DNA of 64,000 nucleotides, taken from assembly GCF_011751745.2 (NCBI RefSeq), contig NZ_CP061170.1, positions 434,001-498,000 on the forward strand. Reading direction: 5' to 3'. Both the position numbers and the translations under genes were made by a program. Of the stretch, positions 9,069 through 18,233 are shown in pieces. Each line of letters opens with the position of its first letter. Position 1 is the first letter of the stretch. The stretch is from Paramicrobacterium fandaimingii (lineage in GTDB: Bacteria > Actinomycetota > Actinomycetes > Actinomycetales > Microbacteriaceae). The notes under the pieces are model-generated. The model was not told the origin of the DNA. It did no database searches and worked only from the letters and a program-made list of their open reading frames with translations.

Positions 9069-10151
9069 TTGGGCAAAGCGCCAACTGTCTATGACGTCGC
9101 GGCAAAAGCCGGCGTGTCCGTAGCAACGGTTTCTCGTGTACTGCACAATCCCACCGCTGTTCGTGACAAAACTCGTGATCGAGTGATGGACATCATCCAA
9201 GAACTTGCATACCTGCCCAGCGGAAGCGCCCGGACACTAGCCACTCGCCGAAATGGGATCTTCGGACTCTTTTTTCCCGGCTTCGACGGAATCGAACAGC
9301 CTGGACCCGTCACACCGACGGATTCTGAGATAACGATTGTCGATGACACGGAATCTGGTTATACCGTTCCGCGCCCCAACACGTATTTTGATGAGGTGCT
9401 ATTCGGGGCAGAACTGGAGGCGTGGCACAGCGGGTTCGCCCTCATGGTTGCTGCTGGCCGCGGCCCTAGCCAGGAGATGATACTGAACAATATTGCCGGG
9501 CACGTCGATGGTCTGGCTGTGATCGCTCGCACCGTAGAGAATGACGTGCTGGAGCGCGTGGCTCGACGCATTCCCGTCGTTGTGGTGTCCGGGGTCCCGG
9601 ACGACGGCGCGTTCGACCATGTGGTTGTCGACAATGAGCGTGGCATGCATGCTCTGGTGGCACATTTGATTCAGACACGGGAGATCGCGAGTCTGACCTA
9701 CGTTTCTGGACCTGAGGACTCTCCAGATAATCACGAGCGCCTTCGTGGGTTTCAATCCGCGGTCGCAGACTCCGTACGAGAACTGAGATCGACAGTCACA
9801 GAACATGGTGACTTCACCCAAGAGCGTGGATTCGACCTGGGAAGCAGGCTCATCGATGAGGGAGAACTCAGCGATGTCCTGGTGTGCGGGAACGATCAGT
9901 TGGCGCTAGGAGTGCTGGATGCGTGCGCATCGCGGGGCGTGAGCGTTCCTCGTGACGTTCTTGTCTCGGGCTTCGACGGCATTGAGGCGACACTCCAATG
10001 CATCCCACGATTGACCAGTGTTCAGCAGCCGATGGCAGCACTCGGTCGGGCTGCGATGCGCATGCTAATTGCGCGATTAGACGACCCGTCACGGGAGCCC
10101 CAGACCGAACAGTTGCCCGTGCGGATTCTGCTTCGTCAGAGCACGGAGTGA
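9069..10151 (+). CDS. LacI-family transcriptional regulator of the glycan locus
   Basis: 360 residues with a TTG start. The N-terminal LacI HTH and hinge helix are clear (PTVYDVAAKAGVSVATVSRVLHNP). The effector domain ends in VLVSGFDGIEATLQCIPRLTSVQQP, typical of sugar-responsive members. Unusually, about 30 extra residues (roughly 65-100, rich in P, T, D and E) separate the first strand GIFGLFFPGF from YFDEVLFGAELEA, where most LacI proteins continue directly. AGAAAG about 10 bases upstream is a weak ribosome site. Base and codon use look more AT-rich than in the flanking genes. It converges on the sulfatase gene. Confidence 0.9.
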   Translation: MGKAPTVYDVAAKAGVSVATVSRVLHNPTAVRDKTRDRVMDIIQELAYLPSGSARTLATRRNGIFGLFFPGFDGIEQPGPVTPTDSEITIVDDTESGYTVPRPNTYFDEVLFGAELEAWHSGFALMVAAGRGPSQEMILNNIAGHVDGLAVIARTVENDVLERVARRIPVVVVSGVPDDGAFDHVVVDNERGMHALVAHLIQTREIASLTYVSGPEDSPDNHERLRGFQSAVADSVRELRSTVTEHGDFTQERGFDLGSRLIDEGELSDVLVCGNDQLALGVLDACASRGVSVPRDVLVSGFDGIEATLQCIPRLTSVQQPMAALGRAAMRMLIARLDDPSREPQTEQLPVRILLRQSTE

Positions 10152-10163
10152 GGCGGCCGCACC

Positions 10164-11603
10164 TCAATCACCGCGTTTGTCGCTTGCGCGGGCTCTGGTG
10201 TCCGTGTGGTGCGGGGCGTCACCGACGTCCCGCTGGGCGCGTACAAGTTCAGCATGCAGGTCGCGTTGAACATCAGCGTAGTCCGGGTGATCGTAGATGC
10301 TTACCATCTCATGAGGGTCGTTTTCGAGGTCGAACATCTCCCATTCAGGCTCGTAGGTTGTCTTGGCTGCTCCTCGTAACCCGAGCCCGTCGTTGTAGTA
10401 ATAGATCAACTTGTACTTCTCGGTGCGGATTCCGTAGTGGGCCCAGACATGGTGGATGCCGTCATCGTGCTCCCAATATCGGTAATAGAGCGATGTGCGC
10501 CAATCCTCGGGCTTCGGGTCGGAAAAGAGCCGCCGCATGCTTCTACCCTGCATGCGGCTCAGATTCGGAACGTCGGCGATGTCAAGGAACGTCTGGGCAA
10601 AATCAACATTGGCGACGATCGCGTCTGAGTGAGTTCCCGGTGCGATTTCAGGCGGATAGCTCATGACCAGGGGCATGCGCAATGACTCTTCGTACATGAA
10701 TCGTTTGTCGTACCACCCATGCTCCCCGAGGAAGAACCCCTGGTCCGACGTATACGAGACCAGCGTCTCGTCCTCGATGCCGCGCCTCTCGAGATAGTCG
10801 AGAAAGCGCCCGACATTGTCATCGATCGAGGCCACGCAGCGGAGATAATCTTTGATGTACAGCTGGTATGCCCACGCGGCGTACTCGTCATCTGAGAGGC
10901 CTTCGGGCGGATCTTGTTTGAGATCTCGCTTGTACAGGTGCTCGCCAACTCGCATCTTCGCGGCGGCGGGTGCCTTCGACCGGTTCTCATAGCTGTCGTC
11001 GAACGTATCTGGTACCGGAATGTCCTCCTTGAGGTACATATCGGCATGGCGCTGATCCGGCTCCCAACTGCGATGGGGCGCCTTATGAAACATCAGGAGG
11101 CAAAACGGGCGATCGGGGTCGATGCTGTCCAGCCACTCCATCGACATGTCTGTGATCAGGTCGGTGACGTATCCCGAGCGAGTGTGCTCGCCATCGGAGG
11201 TGAGAAAGACGGGATCATGGTATGCACCTTGGTCAGGCAAGATCTCCCAATAGTCGAACGCGCGAGGATTGTGCGATTCGCCGTGCCCCAGATGCCACTT
11301 CCCGACGATCGCTGTTTGATATCCGGCCTCGTGGAGCTGCGAGATGAACGTCGGCTGAGCCGAGTCAAAATGTGTGCTCAGCGTCGTAACGTGATTGACA
11401 TTGCTGTACGTTCCGGTGAGGATCGACGCTCGCGATGGAGTGCACAGAGCGTTGGTGCAAAAACAGGAGTCAAAGCGCATCCCCGCGTCGGCGATACGGT
11501 CGATATTCGGCGTCTCATTGATGGCACTGGTGTAGGCGCTGACGGCCTGCGCGGCATGATCATCGGACATGATCATGACGAGATTTGGACGTTTTGAATT
11601 CAT
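10164..11603 (-). CDS. Type I sulfatase (S1 family), glycan sulfatase, predicted cytoplasmic
   Basis: 479 residues. The cysteine-type sulfatase signature C-T-P-S-R (Cys54 to Arg58) followed by ASILTG marks the formylglycine site. Metal ligands are Asp14-Asp15 near the N-terminus, with GKWHLG at 101-106 and TSDQGFFLGEHG in the second half. Segments such as YIKDYLRCVASIDDNVGRFLDYLE and HGWYDKRFMYEESLRMPLVM recall the S1_11 group that includes N-acetylglucosamine-6-sulfatases; this is remembered similarity, not a search result. No signal peptide or lipobox is seen, so it should act on imported material. ATG 11603 begins the homology. It is divergent from the ABC importer and probably under the same operator. 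Confidence 0.9.
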   Translation of the reverse strand: MNSKRPNLVMIMSDDHAAQAVSAYTSAINETPNIDRIADAGMRFDSCFCTNALCTPSRASILTGTYSNVNHVTTLSTHFDSAQPTFISQLHEAGYQTAIVGKWHLGHGESHNPRAFDYWEILPDQGAYHDPVFLTSDGEHTRSGYVTDLITDMSMEWLDSIDPDRPFCLLMFHKAPHRSWEPDQRHADMYLKEDIPVPDTFDDSYENRSKAPAAAKMRVGEHLYKRDLKQDPPEGLSDDEYAAWAYQLYIKDYLRCVASIDDNVGRFLDYLERRGIEDETLVSYTSDQGFFLGEHGWYDKRFMYEESLRMPLVMSYPPEIAPGTHSDAIVANVDFAQTFLDIADVPNLSRMQGRSMRRLFSDPKPEDWRTSLYYRYWEHDDGIHHVWAHYGIRTEKYKLIYYYNDGLGLRGAAKTTYEPEWEMFDLENDPHEMVSIYDHPDYADVQRDLHAELVRAQRDVGDAPHHTDTRARASDKRGD

Positions 11604-11942
11604 GTGTCGTTGCCTTTCGTCGGCGAAATGGCCTTCGGAGCACTCGCGCTGGTTCCGCACGGCAACACAACGCCAACTGAACGCACTGATGCGAAATCAG
11701 TTGGAGACCGGTGTTGCACCTGGTGCTTCCTGTGCTAGTCTCGCCACCAATTGTAAGCGGTAACATTACACCGATCGCAACCCCTGAGAAGACAAGTCAA
11801 AGACCATGGGCGCGAGGTCAACGCTCTCTGAGGCCCTCGCCGACAGCGAAATTTGAGCTGCTCACAGCGGAACAGCCGACGTTGTCGTTGGCCCGTCAGT
11901 GAGCGGAGTTCGCGAAATGCGTGCGTGATGAGGAGATCAAGG
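11604..11942. promoter_or_regulatory. Divergent control region between sulfatase and ABC importer
   Basis: This 339 bp stretch holds no convincing gene. A candidate sigma70-like promoter for the importer is TTGCAC (11714-11719), a 16 bp gap, then TAGTCT (11736-11741). The LacI-type operator at 11752 begins about where transcription would start. A long untranslated leader of nearly 190 bases would precede the lipoprotein gene; I see no known riboswitch in it. Confidence 0.45.
11752..11770 (+). promoter_or_regulatory. LacI-type operator of the importer/sulfatase region
   Basis: TGTAAGCGGTAACATTACA has outer arms TGTAA/TTACA and also reads as two half-sites of a CG-centred LacI operator. It sits just downstream of the candidate -10 element at 11736, where bound repressor would block initiation. 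Confidence 0.65.
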
Positions 11943-13583
11943 ATGAAACTCAAATCTGCAGTGCGAAGGGTGGCCGTAACGGCCTTGGCTGCATCACTAT
12001 TGCTCGTTGCTGGTTGCAGCCCGCCGGAGGACGATGCTAGCTCAAAAATCACCCTGTCGATCGGCATTGGTGATGATGGGCCACCGACGATGGTGAAGAA
12101 CTTCAACCCATTCGGCACAGATAATCGACATGGCACGTTCTACATGTATGAGCCGCTCTTTGTGGTGAACACCATCAACAGCGAGAAGACGCCGTTTCTC
12201 GCCGAGAGCTTCGAAGTCGCAGACGACGCAAAATCGGTGACTTTTACGTTGCGGGACGGCGTCACATGGACTGACGGTGAAGATTTCGACGCGGAGGATG
12301 TCGTCTTCACCTTCAACATGCTCAAGGAGTACCCTGCGCTTGATCGAGGCAGTCTCTGGAGCAGCATCGAGTCCGTGACCGGAGAGGACAAAACGGTCAC
12401 GGTCGAATTCACCGGGCCCAACGCGCCAGCGGTCTCGCGCGTCGGCGAGACCTTAATCGTTCCCGAACATGTCTGGAGCGAAGTCGATGATCCGGTGACT
12501 TTCATCAATGAAGAACCGGTGAGTACCGGGCCGTATGAGTTGGGCGCCTTCAGTCCCAACCAATACTCGTTGGTCAAAAACGAAGACTATTGGCAGGCAG
12601 ATTCTGTCGTCGCAGACGAACTGGTCTTTCCCAGCACCGTCTCTGAACTGGACATTGTCAACAAAGGATACGACTGGGCATACAGCTTCTTGCCAGATCC
12701 GAAGTCGACCTGGGTCGGCAAGGCACCCGAGACCAATCGATTCTGGTGGCCGCCGGGGGCACCGACAGCGCTGTTCCTCAACAACGCGAAGCCGCCTTTT
12801 GACAATGTCGACTTCCGAAAAGGACTGTCGTTGTCTCTCGATCGAGAGGACATCTCGGAAAAGGCGAATCAGGGTTGGGGAAGCGTGGCCAGCCAAAGCG
12901 GCCTTATTCTGCCAAGTCAGAAGGACCTTCTCGATCCGGCGATTCCCGACAAAGGCCTCATTTCACAGAATTCGGACAAAGCACTCGAGGCGTTCGAGCG
13001 TGCAGGATTCGACATGAGCGATGGAAAGCTTGTTGGGGAGGACGGCGCGCAGGTCGAGATCTCCATGATGGTTCCTAACAACTACGCGAATCAGGTGCAA
13101 GCAGCCAAGGTGATCAAGAAACAACTGGCTCAGGTTGGCATCTCGCTTCGTGTCGAAACACCGCAGGCAGCGGCAGTGCAACAGAGCCTCACAAACGGCG
13201 ACTTTGAGATGACGTTCAACTGGCTCGGTGGCACGACGATGTACGACGTCTATCGGGGAGTCCTCGACTCGCGACTCACAGCTCCGATTGGAGAGGCCGC
13301 GAGCGGCAATACGATCCGGTACCAGGACCCCGAGACCGACGCCCTTCTGGACTCGCTGAAGGCTGCCGTTGACGAGGACACGCGTACCGAACTGATCCAC
13401 CAGCTCGAGCAGGTGATGATGAACGAGGTTCCGGTGATTCCGATTTACCACGGAGGAACCTGGGGGCTGTACAGCACCAAGAAGGTTACGGGATGGCCGA
13501 GCGCGGAGAATCCGTACGCTCCCGGGACGCCCTATAACACCACTGCCCTGCTCGTCGTGACCAACCTGGAGCGCGCTGGTTGA
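11943..13583 (+). CDS. ABC importer substrate-binding lipoprotein (family 5, DppA/OppA-like)
   Basis: 546 residues starting at ATG 11943 after GAGGAG. A lipoprotein signal ends in LVAGC (Cys25), so the mature protein is membrane-anchored and faces outside. The body has the SBP_bac_5 pattern: FEVADDAKSVTFTLRDGVTWTDGEDFDAEDVVFTFNM, GPYELGAFSPNQYSLVKNEDYW, and the late VPVIPIYHGGTWGLYS. Family 5 proteins bind peptides or, in several lineages, oligosaccharides. The neighbouring sulfatase, GH1 and GH172 genes make an oligosaccharide ligand more likely. Its stop overlaps the next start (TGATG), so the importer genes are translationally coupled. Confidence 0.9.
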   Translation: MKLKSAVRRVAVTALAASLLLVAGCSPPEDDASSKITLSIGIGDDGPPTMVKNFNPFGTDNRHGTFYMYEPLFVVNTINSEKTPFLAESFEVADDAKSVTFTLRDGVTWTDGEDFDAEDVVFTFNMLKEYPALDRGSLWSSIESVTGEDKTVTVEFTGPNAPAVSRVGETLIVPEHVWSEVDDPVTFINEEPVSTGPYELGAFSPNQYSLVKNEDYWQADSVVADELVFPSTVSELDIVNKGYDWAYSFLPDPKSTWVGKAPETNRFWWPPGAPTALFLNNAKPPFDNVDFRKGLSLSLDREDISEKANQGWGSVASQSGLILPSQKDLLDPAIPDKGLISQNSDKALEAFERAGFDMSDGKLVGEDGAQVEISMMVPNNYANQVQAAKVIKKQLAQVGISLRVETPQAAAVQQSLTNGDFEMTFNWLGGTTMYDVYRGVLDSRLTAPIGEAASGNTIRYQDPETDALLDSLKAAVDEDTRTELIHQLEQVMMNEVPVIPIYHGGTWGLYSTKKVTGWPSAENPYAPGTPYNTTALLVVTNLERAG

Positions 13584-14560
13584 TGTTTGCTCTGAAGAGG
13601 ATCCCTGTGTTCCTGCTCACGGTGTGGGCAGCTATCACACTGAACTTCATACTCCCGCGGCTGATGCCTGGTTCTCCCGCCGACGCTATCTTGGCCAAAC
13701 TGGCGTACAACGGACCGGTCAGCCCGGGCGCACGTGCATCCATCGAGGCAATGCTGGGAGTTCCTGACGGCACGATCTGGGAACAGTACGTGAACTATAT
13801 CGGGGCGCTCTTCCGGCTTGACTTCGGACTCTCCTACACATTTTTTCCGCAGGAAGTCTCAGTTCTCGTGGCGGACGCCCTGCCATGGACCCTGTTCCTG
13901 ATCGGCACGACATCGATTATTGCCTTCTTCATCGGCACCATTCTCGGCATTTTTGCAGCATGGAGGCGGAACGGCCGCTTCGATACGTTCGCGACTGTCG
14001 GGAGCACTTTTATCGGGACCGTGCCGTACTTTTGGCTTGCATTGATACTGCTGTTCGGCCTGGGGTACATGTCGGGGCTATTTCCCACGAGCGGGGCCTA
14101 CGGGCCGACGGCGGTTCCAGAGTTCAGCCTTGAGTTCATCATGGACGCGTTGTACCACGCTGTCTTGCCTGCCCTCTCGATCTTGATATCCGGCCTGGCC
14201 GGGTGGGTAATCGGCATGCGCAACAACATGGTCAACTCGCTCGGCGATGACTACGTCAGGTTCGCACAAGCGAACGGCCTGCGGTCGCGAACGGTAGCCA
14301 TCAAATATGCGGCACGCAATGCGATGCTTCCACAGCTGACCTCGTTCGGCATGACCCTCGGGGCAGTGGTAGGCGGCTCACTACTGACGGAAATGGTCTT
14401 CGCGTATCCGGGAATCGGGTACCTCTTGTTCAACGCACTGACGAACCAGGACTTTCCACTGATGCAGGCGTTGTTCCTCGTGATCACGTTGAGCGTGCTG
14501 ACCGCCAACTTTGTTGTGGATCTGCTCTATGGATTCCTTGACCCCAGAACTCGAAGGTGA
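13583..14560 (+). CDS. ABC importer permease 1 (DppB-like)
   Basis: 325 residues with about six membrane segments. The N-terminus has the DppB pattern TLNFILPRLMPGSPADAI, and the EAA-loop region is FAQANGLRSRTVAIKYAARNAMLPQLTSFG. It forms the transmembrane channel with the following permease. ATG 13583 overlaps the lipoprotein stop codon; a TTG three bases earlier is less likely. Confidence 0.9.
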   Translation: MFALKRIPVFLLTVWAAITLNFILPRLMPGSPADAILAKLAYNGPVSPGARASIEAMLGVPDGTIWEQYVNYIGALFRLDFGLSYTFFPQEVSVLVADALPWTLFLIGTTSIIAFFIGTILGIFAAWRRNGRFDTFATVGSTFIGTVPYFWLALILLFGLGYMSGLFPTSGAYGPTAVPEFSLEFIMDALYHAVLPALSILISGLAGWVIGMRNNMVNSLGDDYVRFAQANGLRSRTVAIKYAARNAMLPQLTSFGMTLGAVVGGSLLTEMVFAYPGIGYLLFNALTNQDFPLMQALFLVITLSVLTANFVVDLLYGFLDPRTRR

Positions 14561-14565
14561 CACGC

Positions 14566-15495
14566 ATGAGCAACACAGGCCAATTAGGCAGTACGACGAC
14601 GAACGAGGTCAGTGAAGGGCTGCGCTCATTGCCGTCCGGCTTCGAAGTGGGAAAACGCACACTCGGAGTGATCTGGATGAACAAGCGCGCACGCGTGGGA
14701 ATCATCATTTTGGCGTTCTTCGTTGGCATGGGGGTACTGGCACCATGGCTCTCCCCCTATGCTCCAGACAATGCAACGTTCGCCAGGAACCAAGGCGTTT
14801 CAGCCGCGCATTGGCTGGGGACCACAGGCGCAGGCGAAGACGTGCTCTCCCAGATCATGTACGGAACGCAAATCTCGCTACTTGTGGGACTCGTCGCCGG
14901 AGGAGGAGTCAGCGTGATCGCCGTCATCGTCGGGCTGACGGCCGGGTATCTCAAGGGATGGCGCACCGACGTCATCAACTTCTTCATCAATCTGTTCCTC
15001 GTCATTCCCTCGCTTCCCCTGATGATCGTGATCACCACCTATGTTCCTGGACAAGGCATACTCGTGATAATCGCCGTCATTGCGTTTACAGGGTGGGCAG
15101 CGGGATCGCGTGTTTTGCGGTCGCAGACCCAGACGCTTCGCTCTCGCGACTTCATTGATGCCGCGATCTTCAGCGGCGAGGGGCGATTGCGCATTCTCTT
15201 CCGGGAGATCATGCCGAATATGACCTCGTTGATCGCTGCGAGCTTTTTCGGCGCGGCGACGGCGGCGATTGGAGCCGAAGCCGGACTGTCATTTCTCGGT
15301 CTGGGAGATTTGAGCACGATCAGCTGGGGCACGATGCTCTATTGGGCGCAGAACAATAACGCGCTGTTGACCGGACAGTGGGCACTTCTGGTGGCACCCG
15401 GTCTGTGCGTTGCGCTCTTGGCCACCTCATTGGCACTCATCAATTTCGGCATCGATGCGGTCAGCAATCCGCGGCTACGGGAGAGCACCTCATGA
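14566..15495 (+). CDS. ABC importer permease 2 (DppC-like)
   Basis: 309 residues with the DppC pattern: a cytoplasmic N-terminus, FFVGMGVLAPWLSPYAPD, HWLGTTGAGEDVLSQIMYGTQISL, and an EAA loop around FIDAAIFSGEGRLRILFREIMPNM. ATG 14566 is preferred since GAAGG lies about eight bases upstream; GTG 14557 would overlap the previous stop by four bases and add three residues. It ends in an ATGA overlap with the ATPase gene. Confidence 0.9.
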   Translation: MSNTGQLGSTTTNEVSEGLRSLPSGFEVGKRTLGVIWMNKRARVGIIILAFFVGMGVLAPWLSPYAPDNATFARNQGVSAAHWLGTTGAGEDVLSQIMYGTQISLLVGLVAGGGVSVIAVIVGLTAGYLKGWRTDVINFFINLFLVIPSLPLMIVITTYVPGQGILVIIAVIAFTGWAAGSRVLRSQTQTLRSRDFIDAAIFSGEGRLRILFREIMPNMTSLIAASFFGAATAAIGAEAGLSFLGLGDLSTISWGTMLYWAQNNNALLTGQWALLVAPGLCVALLATSLALINFGIDAVSNPRLRESTS

Positions 15496-17219
15496 CGGAG
15501 CGTAATGACGATCGAATACTAGGCGTTGATCGCCTGAGCGTCGAGTATGGACAGGGCAAAGGAAGTGTGGTCGCGGTCGACGGGGTGACCTTCGCCGTCA
15601 ATCGTGGTGAATTCGTCGGCCTCGTCGGCGAATCAGGCTCAGGAAAGACGACGCTCGGCTTCGCACTGACCCGTCTTCTGACCAGCCCTGCGCGAATCAC
15701 GGGTGGCACGATTGAATTCGAAGGGCGAGACATCTCCGAGATCGGCGGGGAGGAGTTGCGGCAGATGCGGCACCGCGGAATTGCCATGGTGCTGCAGAGC
15801 GGCATGAACGCGCTCAATCCCGTCAGGACGATCCAGAATCACTTTGTCGATGTGATGAGGGCGCACGAGAAGTTGTCGAAGAAGGAAGTCCTTCGTCGGT
15901 CAATTCCGCTGCTGGAAAAGGTTCATCTTTCTCCCGACGTGCTCTCACGCTATCCTCACGAACTTTCGGGCGGTATGCGCCAGAGGACAGCGATCGCCAT
16001 CGCTCTCGCCTTGGAGCCGAAACTGATGGTTTTCGACGAACCAACGACGGCGCTCGACGTTCTCGTTCAGCGTCGCGTTGTTGAAACCATCAAAGTGCTC
16101 CAGGAGAACATGGGGTTCACCGCGATTCTCATCAGTCACGACTTAGGCCTGGTCCTTGAGACCACAGACCGAGTCATGGTGATGAGGCAGGGGGAGATCG
16201 TTGAACGCGGAACCGCGTCAGACATCCTCGAACGTCCACAACACCAGTACACTCAGATGCTTCTGGAGTCCTATGTTGATCCGAGTGGCGGGCGTGATCA
16301 GCTCCGAGAGAAACTGCTTCGGCGTGCGGACCACGCACCGGCTGACAACGCCGAGAACGACTCCGCGAGAGATCCGAATCAAGAAACGGCCCCGGCTACG
16401 ACCAGCAGCACATCCGCCGGCTGGGCAAGCCGGTCGCTGGTCGTCGAGGATGCGCTCAAGATCTATCCGGGGCGTCGGCGAGACCCTGCGGTGACTGCTG
16501 TTGACGGTGTCTCCTTCGAGCTGAATCCGGGAGAGGCTGTTGCGCTGGTCGGCGCGAGCGGCAGCGGAAAATCGACTCTCGCACGGCTTGTGTCGGGAAT
16601 GGAGAAGCCCACCTCCGGGACGGTGAGCTTTGGTGATGGACGGGTCGACAAGTACCGGTCACGGCAACTCGTCGAGTATCGACGACATGTGCAGATGGTG
16701 TTTCAGGACCCCTACTCGTCATTGAACCCACTACAGAATGTGGCGTACATTCTCTCGCGGCCACTCATCAATCACGCCCGCCTCTCCGGCGACGAATTGC
16801 TCACCAGAGCGGGGGAACTGCTGGAGCGCGTCGGTTTGACCCCCGTGAGCGCTTTCGGGGCGAAAATGCCTCATGAACTCTCGGGTGGCGAACGGCAGCG
16901 CGTCGTGATTGCACGGGCGCTGGCGTCCGAGCCGGAGGTCATCATCGCCGATGAACCGGTGTCGATGCTCGACGTATCGCTTCGTGCCGAGATCTTGAGT
17001 CTGCTTGAGGATCTCAGGACGGACCTGGGAATGAGCATGCTGTACATCACGCATGATCTTCATAGTGCACAGGCCGTGACTGACAGAACTCTTGTGCTCA
17101 ATAAAGGGCAGATCGTTGAGTCCGGATCGACCGAGCAGGTTCTGCGGCATCCGAACGATGAGTACACGCGGTCACTGATCGCGGCTATTCCGAACCCCTA
17201 CGCAAGTACGCAGCAATGA
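15492..17219 (+). CDS. ABC importer ATPase, fused DppD-DppF type
   Basis: 575 residues with two complete nucleotide-binding domains. The first has Walker A GESGSGKTT (46-54), signature LSGGMRQR (near 158) and Walker B LMVFDEPT (near 178). The second has Walker A GASGSGKST (from 354), signature LSGGERQR (near 463) and Walker B VIIADEPV. A linker of about 60 residues rich in charged residues, Ala and Thr joins them. A single fused protein replaces the two separate ATPases of typical peptide importers. The start overlaps the previous stop (ATGA). Confidence 0.92.
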   Translation: MTERNDDRILGVDRLSVEYGQGKGSVVAVDGVTFAVNRGEFVGLVGESGSGKTTLGFALTRLLTSPARITGGTIEFEGRDISEIGGEELRQMRHRGIAMVLQSGMNALNPVRTIQNHFVDVMRAHEKLSKKEVLRRSIPLLEKVHLSPDVLSRYPHELSGGMRQRTAIAIALALEPKLMVFDEPTTALDVLVQRRVVETIKVLQENMGFTAILISHDLGLVLETTDRVMVMRQGEIVERGTASDILERPQHQYTQMLLESYVDPSGGRDQLREKLLRRADHAPADNAENDSARDPNQETAPATTSSTSAGWASRSLVVEDALKIYPGRRRDPAVTAVDGVSFELNPGEAVALVGASGSGKSTLARLVSGMEKPTSGTVSFGDGRVDKYRSRQLVEYRRHVQMVFQDPYSSLNPLQNVAYILSRPLINHARLSGDELLTRAGELLERVGLTPVSAFGAKMPHELSGGERQRVVIARALASEPEVIIADEPVSMLDVSLRAEILSLLEDLRTDLGMSMLYITHDLHSAQAVTDRTLVLNKGQIVESGSTEQVLRHPNDEYTRSLIAAIPNPYASTQQ

Positions 17220-17304
17220 CGGAGTGCGCGCGATTCCCGAGCGGCCTGCCTGGTACGCGAATTCCGTGCACGATGCCGCGGCGTGTCGACGTTCAGGATG
17301 CCGC

Positions 17305-18219
17305 GTGAGTGCAGGTTCAGCACCCGTCCAGTTCGATCCCGTCGCGCCGTTCGGTGGCGACACCGTACCGATGGGGATCGAGGTCGTCGGCGTTCCTGCT
17401 GCAGCGGGAATCCTCACCGCGTACAACGCGCGGGGAATCACTCACAGCGCCGAAGCGCGTAAACCAGTGGTCATCATTCCCGGATTCACCGGTTCCAAAG
17501 AAGACTTCCGCACACTTGTTCCGCTGCTGGCGGAGCGACGTTGGCCCGTTGTGGTTTACAGCCAGCGCGGTCAGGCGGACTCGGCTGCCCCGCTGGGCGT
17601 GCACAACTACCGTCTCGATGACTTCGTCGCTGACGCCGTCATTGTGGCGACGCGTGTCGGCGGTGGACGGCCTGTGCATCTTGTCGGTCACAGCTTTGGC
17701 GGAATCGTTGCGCAACATGCTGCACTGGCGGAACCTGCTCTTTTTCGCAGCGTCACGCTCCTCTGCTCTGGGCCGTACGGGTGGCCGGGGCGCCATGCTG
17801 ACACCATGAGGATCGTCGCTGACCGCGGAAGCATCGGGCTCTGGGAGCGTGATCACCCGGGAAGGCTGGCGCTCAGCGATGCCGAACTCGGCGCAGAGTC
17901 AGCGTTCCTCCGGGCCCGCGCTCGAGCAACGTCACGCGACAATCTGCTCGCAGGCGCGCAGATTCTGCGCGATCAGGTCGACGTCACTGATCAACTCCGG
18001 CGGACTGGGATTCCCCTGCACGTCGCGCACGGCGAGTTCGACGACAAATGGCCGATCAACGATCAGCACGGCATGGCGGAGCGGTTGGGGGCCAGTTACA
18101 GCGTCATCGCTGGCGGGGCACATTCCCCGCAGCTCGAAGCGGCGGACGCGACAACTGCAGCCCTTGATGGCTTCTGGGCGCGTCTGCCCAGACCGCATCC
18201 ATCATCTAACGATCATTAA
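17305..18219 (+). CDS. Alpha/beta-hydrolase (esterase-like)
   Basis: 304 residues from GTG 17305, which has AGGA six bases upstream; the frame is open back to GTG 17224, but those 27 residues look unlike the family. The fold is clear: KPVVIIPGFTGSKEDFRTL (oxyanion region), the nucleophile elbow GHSFGG (Ser130), an acid in HGEFDDKWP and the histidine in AGGAHSP. Its place in the operon suggests it removes an ester substituent from the imported glycan or releases an aglycone; the substrate is unknown. Confidence 0.82.
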   Translation: MSAGSAPVQFDPVAPFGGDTVPMGIEVVGVPAAAGILTAYNARGITHSAEARKPVVIIPGFTGSKEDFRTLVPLLAERRWPVVVYSQRGQADSAAPLGVHNYRLDDFVADAVIVATRVGGGRPVHLVGHSFGGIVAQHAALAEPALFRSVTLLCSGPYGWPGRHADTMRIVADRGSIGLWERDHPGRLALSDAELGAESAFLRARARATSRDNLLAGAQILRDQVDVTDQLRRTGIPLHVAHGEFDDKWPINDQHGMAERLGASYSVIAGGAHSPQLEAADATTAALDGFWARLPRPHPSSNDH

Positions 18220-18233
18220 CCGAAAGGAGCATT

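Noticed and set aside
11943..17219. Importer as a peptide-uptake system
   Set aside because: The binding-protein family includes peptide binders, but the neighbours are all glycan enzymes and the operators are LacI-type, so a sugar ligand is favoured. Peptide uptake is not excluded.
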